From contig NZ_JAHYCA010000001.1 in assembly GCF_019430905.1 (NCBI RefSeq), positions 543,095 through 607,094 of the forward strand: DNA of 64,000 nt, read 5' to 3'. Origin of the DNA: Billgrantia antri. Its GTDB lineage: Bacteria > Pseudomonadota > Gammaproteobacteria > Pseudomonadales > Halomonadaceae. The notes below the pieces were generated by a model. It ran no database searches, had not been told where the DNA came from, and saw only the letters and a list, made by a program, of their open reading frames with translations. How positions within the stretch are numbered: the first letter of the stretch is position 1; each line of letters starts with the position of its first letter. This document shows positions 9,968-19,230 of this stretch, in pieces. A program made the position numbers and the translations under genes.

Positions 9968-10870
9968 ATGATGACGCGACTCAGCATTCGCCAGATGCAG
10001 ATGATGGTGGCCATCTCCGACACAGGTAGCATGTCCGATGCCGCCGTACAGCTCGGCCTGACCCAATCCGCCCTGAGCCACCGGCTCAAGGAGGCAGAGC
10101 GACTGTTGGGAGTCGCCCTGTTTACCCGCGGTCAGCGCCGCTTGCACACTACATCGGCGGGTAAGCGACTGCTACACGCTGCACGCACCGTACTAGGCGA
10201 GCTGGAGCGCACCGAGCAGGACATCCAGCGCCTGGCCGTCGGCATCGAAGAGGTGGTGCGCCTGGGCGTCGAAGCGTGCGGCGGCTATCACTGGCTGCCC
10301 GAGGGGCTGTCGACCTTGGCCGAGCGTCACTCACAGGTCGGTGTGGAGATCGTGCCGGATGTGTCCCTGGAGCCCTGCAGCGCACTGCGCCGCGGCCACG
10401 TGGATCTGGCCCTGGTCGCCGCCAGCCATCCCCCCGTCGGCTTCGAAACGGTTTTACTACGACGTGATGAACTGCGCCTGGCCACCCCTCATGACCATCC
10501 CCTTGCCCAGCGTGACTGGGTCGACGCCGAGGACGTGGCCAGCGAACCCTACATCGCCTACCACACCACTCCGGAGAAGGGCCGCGAGTACGAGCAGCTG
10601 TTCAGCCCTGCCGGCGTACTCCCGGCCAAAGTCATCAGCGCCGGGGTGACCGACGCCGTGCTGTCGCTGGTACGCGGCGGCCTGGGCGTGAGCATTCTAC
10701 CGGCCTGGACGCTCTTGCCGTACCTGGCGCAGGGCGACCTCTCTTCGGTCGCGCTGACCGATCGGGGGCTCTACCTCAATTGGTACCTGGTCATGCGACA
10801 GGGCGAAGCTGAGGGCTCGGCTACGAGGCGGCTAGCCCATGCGCTGCGTGACCGCCTCGGCAAAAGCTGA
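9968..10870 (+). CDS. LysR-family regulator (MetR-like), divergent from kynA
   Basis: A 300-aa LysR regulator. The N-terminal HTH (about 5-65) includes LTQSALSHRLKEAERLLG, and the effector-binding domain follows (about 90-295). The HTH resembles MetR-type members of the family. Its position opposite kynA-kynU suggests control of tryptophan catabolism. That would be unusual, since characterised KynR regulators belong to the Lrp/AsnC family; this is inference only. Two adjacent ATG codons (9968 and 9971) could start translation. It ends 3 bp before the convergent selO stop. Confidence 0.82.
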   Translation: MMTRLSIRQMQMMVAISDTGSMSDAAVQLGLTQSALSHRLKEAERLLGVALFTRGQRRLHTTSAGKRLLHAARTVLGELERTEQDIQRLAVGIEEVVRLGVEACGGYHWLPEGLSTLAERHSQVGVEIVPDVSLEPCSALRRGHVDLALVAASHPPVGFETVLLRRDELRLATPHDHPLAQRDWVDAEDVASEPYIAYHTTPEKGREYEQLFSPAGVLPAKVISAGVTDAVLSLVRGGLGVSILPAWTLLPYLAQGDLSSVALTDRGLYLNWYLVMRQGEAEGSATRRLAHALRDRLGKS

Positions 10871-10873
10871 CGC

Positions 10874-12352
10874 TCAAGTCCCGCAGAAGGTTCGGAAGAC
10901 GCGTTCGGTGGGCTCGGCCGGCAGGGTGTACTCCTCGCGCTCGGGCTGGTCGTCATAGGGCCGGGTGACGATTTCGAGCAGCGTCTCGAAGGGGCCGAAG
11001 TCATTCTCGTCCATGGCCGCGGACAACGCTTGCTGCACGCGGTGGTTGCGCGGAATGAAGGCCGGGTTGGTCAGGCGCATTCGATGTGTTCGCTCACCTT
11101 CGGGCAGCGGTTCCTGGGCAAGCCGCTGGCGCCACTCCTCGAGCCAGCCGGCGACCTCCTCGGGGCGCTCGAACAGGGCCACCAGCGACGCCTCGGCCTC
11201 GGCATTCTCCGCCGCTTCGGCCAGGCGACGAAAGGTCAGGGTGAAGTCGGCACGGCCGCGATGCATGGCCGCCAGCAGCGCCTCGATCAGCGCTTTATCT
11301 TCGGGCCGGGCCTGCTGCAGGCCGAGCTTGGCGCGCATCTCTGCAAGCCACTCGTCCTCGTGTTGCCCGGGGAAGCGATGCAGAAGTTCAGTGGCGCGCT
11401 CCACCGCCCGGTCGCTGTCCTCGTCGATCAGCGGCAGCAGGGTCTCGGCCAGGCGCGCCAGGTTCCACTGGGCGATCCACGGCTGGTTGGTGTAGGCATA
11501 GCGCCCCCCCTCGTCGATCGAACTGAACACCATTCGCGGATCGTACTGCTCCATGAAGGCGCAGGGGCCGAAGTCGATGGTCTCGCCCGAGATCGAGGTA
11601 TTGTCGGTATTCATCACGCCGTGAATGAAGCCGACACCCAGCCACTTGGCGACCAGTACCGCCTGGCGCGCCTGCACCGCCTCCAGCAATCCCAGGTAGC
11701 GCTCGCCACCCTCACGTTTCGTGAGCTCCGGGTAGTGGCGCTCGATGGCGTGATCGGCCAGTTCGCGCACGCCGTCGATGTCGCCGCGGGCGGCGAAATA
11801 CTGGAAAGTGCCGACACGGATATGGCTGGCTGCCACGCGGGTGAGAATGGCTCCCGGCTCGGGTATGCCACGCACCACCCGTTCACCAGTCGTCACCGCG
11901 GCAAGCGCACGGGTAGTGGGAATGCCCAGGGCGTGCATTGCCTCGCTGACCAGGTATTCGCGCAGCACCGGGCCCAGCGGTGCACGGCCGTCGCCGCCAC
12001 GGGAGAATGGCGTACGCCCCGCACCCTTGAGCTGAATGTCGCGCAGCCGGCCGTCGCGGTCGGTCACCTCGCCGAGCAATACGGCACGGCCGTCGCCCAA
12101 CTGCGGTACGAAGCCGCCGAACTGGTGCCCGGCATAGGCCTGGGCCAGCGGCTCGGCGCCACGCGGCACCACATTGCCGGAGAACCACACCGCCGCCTCC
12201 TCGGCATCGAAGTCGGCAAGGTCGAAACCGAGCGTCTCGGCCAGTGGCCGGTTGAAGGCAATCAGGTGCGGCTCGCGCACGGGCACCGGTTCGAAGTGCG
12301 CGTAGAAGCGCTCCGGCAGGCGGGCATAGCGAAGGGTGAAAGGGGGAAACAT
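10874..12352 (-). CDS. selO: Protein adenylyltransferase SelO (YdiU)
   Basis: A 492-aa SelO pseudokinase-fold enzyme. The family transfers AMP from ATP to protein Ser, Thr or Tyr and has been tied to redox-stress signalling. Conserved segments include [21 protein letters not shown], split as AYAGHQF and PQLGDGRA, then [22 protein letters not shown] and [10 protein letters not shown] Cys sits third from the C-terminus (FCGT), the place where eukaryotic SelO carries selenocysteine. The ATG at 12350-12352 has a GGAG site; an extension to 12415 lacks family sequence. It lies downstream of the GntR gene on the same strand, 89 bp away. Confidence 0.95.
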   Translation of the reverse strand: MFPPFTLRYARLPERFYAHFEPVPVREPHLIAFNRPLAETLGFDLADFDAEEAAVWFSGNVVPRGAEPLAQAYAGHQFGGFVPQLGDGRAVLLGEVTDRDGRLRDIQLKGAGRTPFSRGGDGRAPLGPVLREYLVSEAMHALGIPTTRALAAVTTGERVVRGIPEPGAILTRVAASHIRVGTFQYFAARGDIDGVRELADHAIERHYPELTKREGGERYLGLLEAVQARQAVLVAKWLGVGFIHGVMNTDNTSISGETIDFGPCAFMEQYDPRMVFSSIDEGGRYAYTNQPWIAQWNLARLAETLLPLIDEDSDRAVERATELLHRFPGQHEDEWLAEMRAKLGLQQARPEDKALIEALLAAMHRGRADFTLTFRRLAEAAENAEAEASLVALFERPEEVAGWLEEWRQRLAQEPLPEGERTHRMRLTNPAFIPRNHRVQQALSAAMDENDFGPFETLLEIVTRPYDDQPEREEYTLPAEPTERVFRTFCGT

Positions 12353-12441
12353 GACGACTCCACTAACGTTCCTGCCCGTCACTTTAGGCGCGCAGAGAAC
12401 GAAAATCGAGCGCACCGCCTCCTTGCATGCCGCTTTGCCGC

Positions 12442-13125
12442 CTAGCCGGTGGCGGAAACGGGGTTCTCGAAGGCGCGAATACTGGCGACGAAGTCGCTGA
12501 AGCGCTCGCCCTGGATCAGCACGTGGTCGCGCAGGGCATGCTCCGCCGCGGCCGGATCGCCGGCCTCGATGGCCGCCACCACGTCCCGGTGCTCGCGCAG
12601 CGAGCTATGCATGCGCTGGCGCACCTGTAGCTGCAGACGCCGGTACGGCTTGAGCCGCTGCTTGAGCTGGCGTGCCTCGCCAAGCAGGAAGGTGTTGTGG
12701 CTGGCGCGATAGATGCAGTCGTGGAAGGCTTCGTTCTCGTAGTAGTACTCGTCGGTATCCCCGGCCAGGGCAGCGGCCTCACAGCGCTCAAGTGCGCCGC
12801 GCAGCTCGGCCAGTTCCGCTTCGCCGATGCGTCGCGCCGCCAGGCGCCCACACATACCCTCCAGCTCGGCCATGACCTCGAACATCTCGATCAACTGATC
12901 GATCCCCACCTTGGCCACGAAGGTGCCCTTCTTCGGCGTGACCGTGACCAGCCCGCTGGCGACGAGCTGCTGGATCGCCTCGCGCACCGGCGTTCGCGAG
13001 ACATTGAACTCACGACCCAGCGCTTCGGGATCGAGACGCTCGCCGGGCGCCAGGCGGCCATTGATGATGGCGTTCTCCAGCGAATCGCGCAGGCGCTGTG
13101 CACTCGAGCGCTTGGGGCTGGCCAT
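12442..13125 (-). CDS. GntR/FCD-family regulator of the malonate operon
   Basis: A 227-aa regulator with an N-terminal GntR winged HTH (about 10-75, including [20 protein letters not shown]). An all-helical FCD effector domain follows (about 85-215) with the metal-ligand histidines of [10 protein letters not shown] and LREHRDVV. It is divergent from matPQMAB. In Sinorhizobium and Rhizobium, malonate operons are controlled by GntR proteins (GtrA, MatR), so the same role is likely here. The ATG at 13123-13125 follows an AAGGAGGGTGA site. Upstream in-frame codons up to 13314 run through the promoter region and are not expected to be translated. Confidence 0.88.
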   Translation of the reverse strand: MASPKRSSAQRLRDSLENAIINGRLAPGERLDPEALGREFNVSRTPVREAIQQLVASGLVTVTPKKGTFVAKVGIDQLIEMFEVMAELEGMCGRLAARRIGEAELAELRGALERCEAAALAGDTDEYYYENEAFHDCIYRASHNTFLLGEARQLKQRLKPYRRLQLQVRQRMHSSLREHRDVVAAIEAGDPAAAEHALRDHVLIQGERFSDFVASIRAFENPVSATG

Positions 13126-13200
13126 GGTCACCCTCCTTATTTCTTCCCGGCGTCCCTCGAACGAACGCAACGTCTTTTTACTGTAACGGATTTGACATGA

Positions 13201-13227
13201 GTATACGCAAGCGCTATTGAAGTATAC
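13201..13227. promoter_or_regulatory. Paired GTATAC operator candidates for the GntR regulator
   Basis: Two copies of the palindrome GTATAC (13201-13206 and 13222-13227) lie 21 bp apart, two helical turns, between the divergent GntR gene and matP. FadR-type GntR operators are often short palindromes with GT...AC cores, and the known MatR site, as I recall it, has a similar GTATAC-like centre. Binding is inferred. Confidence 0.5.
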
Positions 13228-13294
13228 ATCAGCCTCGCTGATAAACATCACAGAACAAAACCTACCACACAAGAACAACCCGTGGAGACGCCAA

Positions 13295-14290
13295 ATGCAA
13301 CGCCACATCCTCACTCCCCTCGCCTTGGGGCTGGCCCTCGCCTTCAGCGGCGCCGCCTCTGCCGAAACCGTGCTTCGCGCCTCGCACCAGTTCCCCGGCG
13401 GTCAGGGTGACGTGCGCGACGAGATGGTCCAGCTGATGGCCGACAAGGTCGCCGAGGCCGACGTCGACCTGAAGATCGAGGTCTACCCGGGCCAGTCGCT
13501 GTTCAAGGCCCGCGAGCAGTGGGCGGCCCTGTCGCGCGGTCGCCTCGACATCACCGCGCTGCCGCTCGACTACGCCAGCGGCCGCCACCCGGAGTTTTCC
13601 GCCACCCTGATGCCCGGCCTGGTGCGCAACCACGAACACGCCCAGCGCCTCAACGACTCCGAATTCATGGGCATGATCAAGGAGGTCATTCGCGAAGGCG
13701 GCGCTCGTGTGCTGGCAGACGCCTGGCTGGCAGGCGGCTTCGCCTCCACCGAGAACTGCATCACCTCGCCGGAGAGCGTCGACGGCCAGACCTTCCGCGC
13801 TGCCGGCCCCGCCTTCGAGCAGATGCTGGAAACCGCCGGTGCATCGATCGCCTCGATGCCATCCTCCGAGATTTACACCGCGCTGCAGACCGGCGTGTTG
13901 GATGCCGCCAATACCTCGTCGATGTCGTTCGTCTCCTACCGTATCTACGAGCAGGTAGAGTGCCTGACCGAGCCCGGCGAGCATGCCCTGTGGTTCATGT
14001 ACGAGCCGATCCTGATCTCCGAGCAAGTCTGGCAGGAGCTCAACGAGGAGCAGCAGCAGGCGCTGACGGAGGCCGCCCAGGCCGCCGAGGAGTTCTTCGC
14101 CGCCGAGGCCGCCGGCCTGGACCAGCAGATGGTCGAGGTATTCCGCGAGAACGGCGTCGAGGTCGTCAGCATGAGCGAGGAGGACTACAACGCCTGGCTG
14201 GAGATCGCCAAGCAGAGTTCCTACCAGAACTTCGCCGAGAACGTCCCCAACGGACAGGCCCTCATCGACGCCGCGCTGGCCGTCGAGTGA
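13295..14290 (+). CDS. matP: TRAP transporter substrate-binding protein, probable malonate
   Basis: A 331-aa DctP-family periplasmic receptor. A signal peptide ends near GAASAE (about residue 21), and the mature protein has the typical ASHQFPGG start and a mid-protein binding helix. It should capture an organic acid and pass it to the membrane pair encoded next. Malonate is inferred from co-location with malonyl-CoA decarboxylase and synthetase, as in the matPQMAB operon of Sinorhizobium meliloti. The ATG at 13295 has a GTGGAG site; an upstream in-frame ATG at 13217 would destroy the signal peptide. Confidence 0.88.
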   Translation: MQRHILTPLALGLALAFSGAASAETVLRASHQFPGGQGDVRDEMVQLMADKVAEADVDLKIEVYPGQSLFKAREQWAALSRGRLDITALPLDYASGRHPEFSATLMPGLVRNHEHAQRLNDSEFMGMIKEVIREGGARVLADAWLAGGFASTENCITSPESVDGQTFRAAGPAFEQMLETAGASIASMPSSEIYTALQTGVLDAANTSSMSFVSYRIYEQVECLTEPGEHALWFMYEPILISEQVWQELNEEQQQALTEAAQAAEEFFAAEAAGLDQQMVEVFRENGVEVVSMSEEDYNAWLEIAKQSSYQNFAENVPNGQALIDAALAVE

Positions 14291-14355
14291 CGCCGATCTG
14301 CTCAGCCATCGGCACCGGCCCCCGTGGCCGGTGCCCCTGACTCCGGGAGGACGAC

Positions 14356-14877
14356 ATGGCCATGGCCAACACCTCACCCCTCGCCAGGCGAATGCCCCTC
14401 GTAGCCGGATACGTGCGCTGGATGGATCGCCTGTCCCGCTCCGCCGCCTACCTCGCCGCCGTCATGTTCATCGCCGGCGTGGCGGCGATCTGCCATATGG
14501 TCTTCGTGCGCTACGTACTGGGCATGAGCACCAGTTGGCAGACCGAATTCACCATCTTCTCCGTCACCGGCGCCATGCTGATGGGAAGCCCCTACGTGCT
14601 GATGACCGGCGGCCACGTCGCCATTACCCTGCTGCCCGACATGGTGGGCGGCATCGGCCAGCGCATCATGCAGTGGATCGCCTCGCTGTTCGGCCTGGTC
14701 TTCTGCGCGGCACTGACCTACGGCAGTTGGGTCTATGGTGCCGAAGCCTGGCACGGTCAGTGGACCACCGGCACGGTATGGAACCCGCCGCTGTGGCCGG
14801 CGCTGGTTCCCGTGGCCCTGGGGGCGACCCTGCTGACGCTGCAGTACGTGGCCGAAATGCTGCGCGGAGGGGAGTGA
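14356..14877 (+). CDS. matQ: TRAP transporter small permease (DctQ type)
   Basis: A 173-aa membrane protein with four predicted helices (about 28-50, 62-85, 100-122 and 140-162), the usual DctQ layout. It forms the transport complex with the large subunit encoded immediately after it: the stop at 14875-14877 is one base from the matM ATG. The sequence GTVWNPPLWPALVPVALG is typical of the last helix. Substrate assignment rests on operon context only. Confidence 0.87.
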   Translation: MAMANTSPLARRMPLVAGYVRWMDRLSRSAAYLAAVMFIAGVAAICHMVFVRYVLGMSTSWQTEFTIFSVTGAMLMGSPYVLMTGGHVAITLLPDMVGGIGQRIMQWIASLFGLVFCAALTYGSWVYGAEAWHGQWTTGTVWNPPLWPALVPVALGATLLTLQYVAEMLRGGE

Positions 14878-14878
14878 C

Positions 14879-16213
14879 ATGGATCCGATCACGCTGGGGA
14901 TCATCGTTGCCCTGGGCCTCATGGCCCTGATGGCCATCGGCACCCCCATCGCCTTCGCCCTGGGCGGCGTCTCCCTGCTCGCCCTGCTCTACGACCGCGG
15001 CCTGCCCGAGCTGACCTACTTCGGCGAGACCTTCTTCGAGCGCATCGCCGAGTTCGGCTTCGTCGCCATTCCGATGTTCATCCTGATGGGCGCCGCGGTA
15101 GCCTCCTCGCCCACCGGACGCGACCTCTACCGCTCGCTCGACCTGTGGATGGGGCGCCTGCCCGCCGGGCTGGCGGTGTCCAATATCGGCGCCTGTTCGA
15201 TCTTCGCCGCGCTTTCCGGTTCCTCGCCGGCCACCTGTGCCGCCATCGGCAAGATGGGCATTCCCGAGATGCGCACCCGCGGCTATCCCGACGGCGTGGC
15301 GGCGGGCTGCATCGCCGCCGGTGGTACCCTGGGGATCCTGATTCCGCCTTCGGTGACCATGATCATCTACGGCATCGCCAGCGAGACATCGATCGGCCGG
15401 CTGTTCATCGCCGGGGTGGTGCCGGGTTTCATGCTCGCCGGGCTGTTCATGATCTGGACCGTGATCGCCTGCAAGCTGGCCGGCGGCTATGCCAACCCGC
15501 TGGCCCAGGCCGCCGGGCAGATGAAGGAGACGGTCAAGGCCAACGTCGAGACCAACATGCGCGCGCTGATCCGCGTGCTGCCCTTCCTCGCCGTGGTGGT
15601 AGGCATCCTGTTCGCCCTCTACGGCGGCGTGGCCACGCCCTCCGAGGCCGCCGGCGTGGGCGCCTTCTTGTGCCTGGCCCTGGCCATCGTCATCTACCGC
15701 ATGTGGCAGTTGGGTCCGATCAAGCTGATCATGCGCGATTCGCTGCGCGAGAGCGTGATGATCATGCTGGTGATCGCTTGCGCCGAGGTGTTCGCCTATG
15801 CCCTCTCCTCGCTGTTCATCACCCAGACCGTGGCGGGCGCCATCGCCGACCTGGAGGTCAACCGCTGGGTGCTGATGGGCGTGATCAACCTGTTCCTGCT
15901 GGTGGCCGGCTTCTTCCTGCCGCCGGTGGCGGTGATCGTGATGACCGCGCCGATCCTGCTGCCGATCATCCTCGCTGCCGACTTCGATCCCTACTGGTTC
16001 GCCGTGGTCCTGACCATCAACCTGGAGATCGGCCTGATCACGCCTCCGGTGGGACTCAACCTGTTCATCATCAAGGGGATCGCACCGGATATCTCGCTGC
16101 GCGACATCCTCATGGGCAGCCTGCCCTACGCGCTGTGCATGGTGCTGGCCATCGTCCTGCTGTGCTTCTTCCCGGGGATTGCCCTGTGGCTACCCAACCT
16201 GATCATGGGCTGA
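14879..16213 (+). CDS. matM: TRAP transporter large permease (DctM type)
   Basis: A 444-aa DctM-family channel subunit with about twelve hydrophobic segments, the SGSSPATCAAIGKMGIPEM motif and the GGTLGILIPPSVTMIIYG re-entrant region common to this family. It uses a sodium gradient to move the receptor-delivered acid into the cell. It lies between matQ and matA in a compact five-gene operon (13 bp to matA). The second half ends with ITPPVGLNLFIIKG, also typical. Substrate, probably malonate, is inferred from the neighbours. Confidence 0.9.
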   Translation: MDPITLGIIVALGLMALMAIGTPIAFALGGVSLLALLYDRGLPELTYFGETFFERIAEFGFVAIPMFILMGAAVASSPTGRDLYRSLDLWMGRLPAGLAVSNIGACSIFAALSGSSPATCAAIGKMGIPEMRTRGYPDGVAAGCIAAGGTLGILIPPSVTMIIYGIASETSIGRLFIAGVVPGFMLAGLFMIWTVIACKLAGGYANPLAQAAGQMKETVKANVETNMRALIRVLPFLAVVVGILFALYGGVATPSEAAGVGAFLCLALAIVIYRMWQLGPIKLIMRDSLRESVMIMLVIACAEVFAYALSSLFITQTVAGAIADLEVNRWVLMGVINLFLLVAGFFLPPVAVIVMTAPILLPIILAADFDPYWFAVVLTINLEIGLITPPVGLNLFIIKGIAPDISLRDILMGSLPYALCMVLAIVLLCFFPGIALWLPNLIMG

Positions 16214-16226
16214 CGGAGCAAGACGC

Positions 16227-17591
16227 ATGAACATGTCATTCCTGCAAGAGCTGTTCAACAGCATCACCCAGCGCGATGCGCGGCTATGGCGTCGGCAGGG
16301 CGGGCTCACCGCACCCGACCACGCTCAGTTGCTCGACGCCTGCCGGGGGCTGCTGGAGAGCGACGGCGAGGCCTCGAGCATCAGCCTGGCCAGCCGTGCG
16401 CTGGCCATGTACCAACAGCTGACCGAAGACGAGCGTACCCGCTTCTTCGAGGGCCTTGCCCGCGATTTCGCCGCCGACCCGGCACGCATCGACGCGGCCT
16501 ACGAGACCTATCGCGAGCAGCGCGACAACCCCAGCCTGCACGCCCTGTTCGAGGCCTGCGAACCGCGCCGCCAGGAGCTTTTCCGGCGCCTCAACCTGGC
16601 CAGCGAGGGTACTCATGCGCTGGTGCGCATGCGCGAGGGACTGCTCGAGCGGCTGCGCGAGCAGCCGGCGTTCAAGCCCATCGACGCAGACTTCGCCCAC
16701 CTGTTCGGCTCGTGGTTCAATCGCGGCTTCCTGGTGCTCAAGCGCATCGACTGGAACACCCCGGCCTCGATCCTGGAGAAGATCATTCGCTACGAGGCGG
16801 TACATGAGATCCGCGACTGGGACGACCTGCGCCGCCGCCTCGACGCCCGCGACCGTCGCTGCTTCGCTTTCTTCCATCCGGCCATCGGCGACGAACCGCT
16901 GATCTTCGTCGAGGTGGCGCTGTGCAAGGGTCTTCCCGACCGCATCCAGCCCATCCTCTCGGGCGAGAGCGCCGGGCAACGCGACATCGACGACCCCGAG
17001 GCCGCCGACAGTGCCGCCTTCTTCGGCATCAGCAACTGCCAGACCGGCCTGCGCGGCATCTCCTTCGGCAACTTCCTGATCAAGCAGGTAGTGCAGGAGC
17101 TCAAGCTGGAACTGCCCCAGCTCAAGCACTTCGTCACGCTCTCGCCGGTGCCGGGCTTCGCCCACTGGCTCGCCGAACGGCGCGACGACGAGGCGCTGCC
17201 CGGCGAGCTGCGCCAGGTACTGCACGAACTCGACGCTTCCGACTGGCACCTCGACCCGGCCCAGAGCGAGCGCCTCAGGGCGGTCATCAAGCCCTTGGCC
17301 GCCCGCTACCTGGTCGAGGAGAAGAACGCCCGCGGCCTGCCGCTCAATCCGGTGGCCCGTTTCCATCTCGGCAACGGCGCCGAGCTGCATCGCATCAACT
17401 GGCTCGGCGACACTTCCCCCAAGGGGGTGAAGCAGGCGGCCGGGCTGATGGTCAACTACCTCTACGTACTCGATGACATCGAGCGCAATCACGAGAACTA
17501 CACGGCCAACGCCACGGTGGTCTGTTCCAGCGAGGTCCGCGATCTCAACCGCCGCGCTCGCAAAATGGCCAAGGGAGAGCTTGCCAAATGA
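16227..17591 (+). CDS. matA: Malonyl-CoA decarboxylase
   Basis: A 454-aa MCD-family enzyme that decarboxylates malonyl-CoA to acetyl-CoA. It has the helical N-terminal oligomerisation domain (about 1-170) and the acetyltransferase-fold catalytic domain, including KHFVTLSPVPGFAHWL with the catalytic Ser. The C-terminal segment FHLGNGAELHRINW has the catalytic His, and SPKGVKQAAGLMVNYLY follows. Length matches bacterial MatA. The stop overlaps matB as ATGA, so the two enzymes are translationally coupled: MatB activates malonate and MatA converts it to acetyl-CoA. Confidence 0.95.
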   Translation: MNMSFLQELFNSITQRDARLWRRQGGLTAPDHAQLLDACRGLLESDGEASSISLASRALAMYQQLTEDERTRFFEGLARDFAADPARIDAAYETYREQRDNPSLHALFEACEPRRQELFRRLNLASEGTHALVRMREGLLERLREQPAFKPIDADFAHLFGSWFNRGFLVLKRIDWNTPASILEKIIRYEAVHEIRDWDDLRRRLDARDRRCFAFFHPAIGDEPLIFVEVALCKGLPDRIQPILSGESAGQRDIDDPEAADSAAFFGISNCQTGLRGISFGNFLIKQVVQELKLELPQLKHFVTLSPVPGFAHWLAERRDDEALPGELRQVLHELDASDWHLDPAQSERLRAVIKPLAARYLVEEKNARGLPLNPVARFHLGNGAELHRINWLGDTSPKGVKQAAGLMVNYLYVLDDIERNHENYTANATVVCSSEVRDLNRRARKMAKGELAK

Positions 17592-19105
17592 GTCACAACC
17601 TCTTCGACACCTTCGCCGCCCGCATGCGCGACCGCGGCGACGCCGATTTCATCACCACTCGCGAAGGCCGTCGCTACTCCTATCGTGATGCCTTGGGCGC
17701 CAGCGCCCGCCTGGCCGGTGCCCTGACCGAGCTGGGCGTGACCCCGGGCGACCGGGTCGCCGTGCAGGTCGACAAGAGCCCCGAGGCGATCCTGCTCTAT
17801 CTGGCCTGCCTGCGCATGGGTGGCGTCTACCTGCCGCTCAATACCGGCTATACCGCCGACGAGATTCGCTACTTCCTCTCCGACGCCGAACCGGCGCTGT
17901 TCGTCTGCCGCCCCGCCGCCCTCGACGAGGCCCGCACGGTGGCCGGCGAGAGCGGCTGCCCGGCGGTGGAAACGCTCGGCACCGATGCCGATGGCAGCCT
18001 GATGGACCTGGCGCAGCGCACCGCCCCCTTCGACGCCATCGAGCCGCGCACCAGCGACGACCTGGCCGCGATTCTCTATACCTCGGGCACCACCGGGCGC
18101 TCCAAGGGCGCCATGCTGACCCACCGCAACCTGGGCTCCAACGCCGCCACTCTGAAGGAAGCCTGGCGTTTCAGCGCCGAGGACCGCCTGATCCACGCGC
18201 TGCCGATCTTCCATACCCACGGCCTGTTCGTCGGCTGCAACGTCACCCTGATGGCCGGCTCGAGCATGCTGTTCCTGCCCAAGTTCGATGCCGACGTGAT
18301 CTTCGAGGAGATGGCGCACGGCACGGTGCTGATGGGCGTGCCGACCTTCTACACCCGCCTGGTCTCCGACGAGCGCCTCTCCCCGGAAGCGACCGCCAAC
18401 ATGCGCCTGTTCGTGTCCGGCTCCGCCCCGCTCACCGCCGAGACCCACCAGGCGTTCCAGGCCAAGACCGGCCACGCCATCCTCGAGCGCTACGGCATGA
18501 CCGAGACCAACATGAACCTCTCCAACCCCTACGACGGCGAGCGTCGTGCCGGCACTGTGGGCATGCCGCTGCCCGGAGTGGAGTACCGCATCACCGATCG
18601 CGAAAGTCACGTGCCGGTGCCCCAGGGCGAGATCGGCATGCTCGAAATTCGCGGACCCAACGTCTTCATCGGCTACTGGCGCATGCCCGAGAAGACCCGC
18701 GAGGAACTTCTCGACGACGGCTTTTTCGTCACCGGCGACCTGGCCATGACCGACGAACAGGGCTACGTGCACATCGTCGGGCGCGACAAGGACTTGGTGA
18801 TCTCGGGCGGCTACAACGTCTATCCCAAGGAGGTCGAACAGGTGATCGACGAGCTCGAGGGCGTGGTGGAGTCCGCGGTTATCGGCGTGCCGCACCCGGA
18901 CTTCGGCGAGGGCGTGACCGCCGTGGTGGTGCCGCAGCCAGGCGCCGAACTCGAGGAGCAGCAGGTGCTCGATCATCTCGAGGGGCGACTGGCGAAGTAC
19001 AAGCAGCCCAAGCGGGTGTTCTTCACCGACACCCTGCCACGCAACACCATGGGCAAGGTGCAGAAGAACGAGCTGCGCAAGCGCTACGAGGGCATCTATC
19101 GCTGA
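17588..19105 (+). CDS. matB: Malonyl-CoA synthetase
   Basis: A 505-aa AMP-forming acyl-CoA synthetase that joins malonate and CoA using ATP. The adenylation P-loop LYTSGTTGRSKGAMLTH is near residue 162. ERYGMTETNMNLSNPYDGERR, here given as YGMTETNMNLSNPY, is typical of MatB. TGDLAMTDEQGYVHIVGR and the C-terminal catalytic Lys in RNTMGKVQKNELRK complete the family set. It ends the malonate operon and overlaps matA by 4 bp. A hairpin follows 6 bp after its stop. Methylmalonate may also be accepted, as reported for some MatB enzymes. Confidence 0.94.
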   Translation: MSHNLFDTFAARMRDRGDADFITTREGRRYSYRDALGASARLAGALTELGVTPGDRVAVQVDKSPEAILLYLACLRMGGVYLPLNTGYTADEIRYFLSDAEPALFVCRPAALDEARTVAGESGCPAVETLGTDADGSLMDLAQRTAPFDAIEPRTSDDLAAILYTSGTTGRSKGAMLTHRNLGSNAATLKEAWRFSAEDRLIHALPIFHTHGLFVGCNVTLMAGSSMLFLPKFDADVIFEEMAHGTVLMGVPTFYTRLVSDERLSPEATANMRLFVSGSAPLTAETHQAFQAKTGHAILERYGMTETNMNLSNPYDGERRAGTVGMPLPGVEYRITDRESHVPVPQGEIGMLEIRGPNVFIGYWRMPEKTREELLDDGFFVTGDLAMTDEQGYVHIVGRDKDLVISGGYNVYPKEVEQVIDELEGVVESAVIGVPHPDFGEGVTAVVVPQPGAELEEQQVLDHLEGRLAKYKQPKRVFFTDTLPRNTMGKVQKNELRKRYEGIYR

Positions 19106-19111
19106 TCGGTG

Positions 19112-19145
19112 GCGGCCGCCTGACGGTCAACAGGCGGCCGCGTTT
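19112..19145 (+). terminator. Hairpin ending the malonate operon
   Basis: GCGGCCGCCTG (19112-19122) pairs perfectly with CAGGCGGCCGC (19131-19141) around an 8-nt loop, followed by only GTTT. The strong stem right after matB suggests an intrinsic terminator despite the weak T-tract. Confidence 0.65.
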
Positions 19146-19168
19146 CGCGCTCCGCTCGGCGGCGCAAT

Positions 19169-19187
19169 AATATTGAGAATGATTATC
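19169..19187 (+). promoter_or_regulatory. Fur box upstream of the siderophore reductase
   Basis: AATATTGAGAATGATTATC matches 15 of 19 bases of the Fur consensus GATAATGATAATCATTATC. It lies 43 bp before the SIP-family gene, so iron repression of that gene is likely. Confidence 0.75.
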
Positions 19188-19230
19188 GAGAATGCTAGCC
19201 TGCTGCCATCTCACGCGGAGTCCCGGCACC

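Noticed and set aside
16284..17492. 402-aa minus-strand frame opposite matA
   Set aside because: Antisense shadow; matA has full family motifs and coupled start and stop codons.
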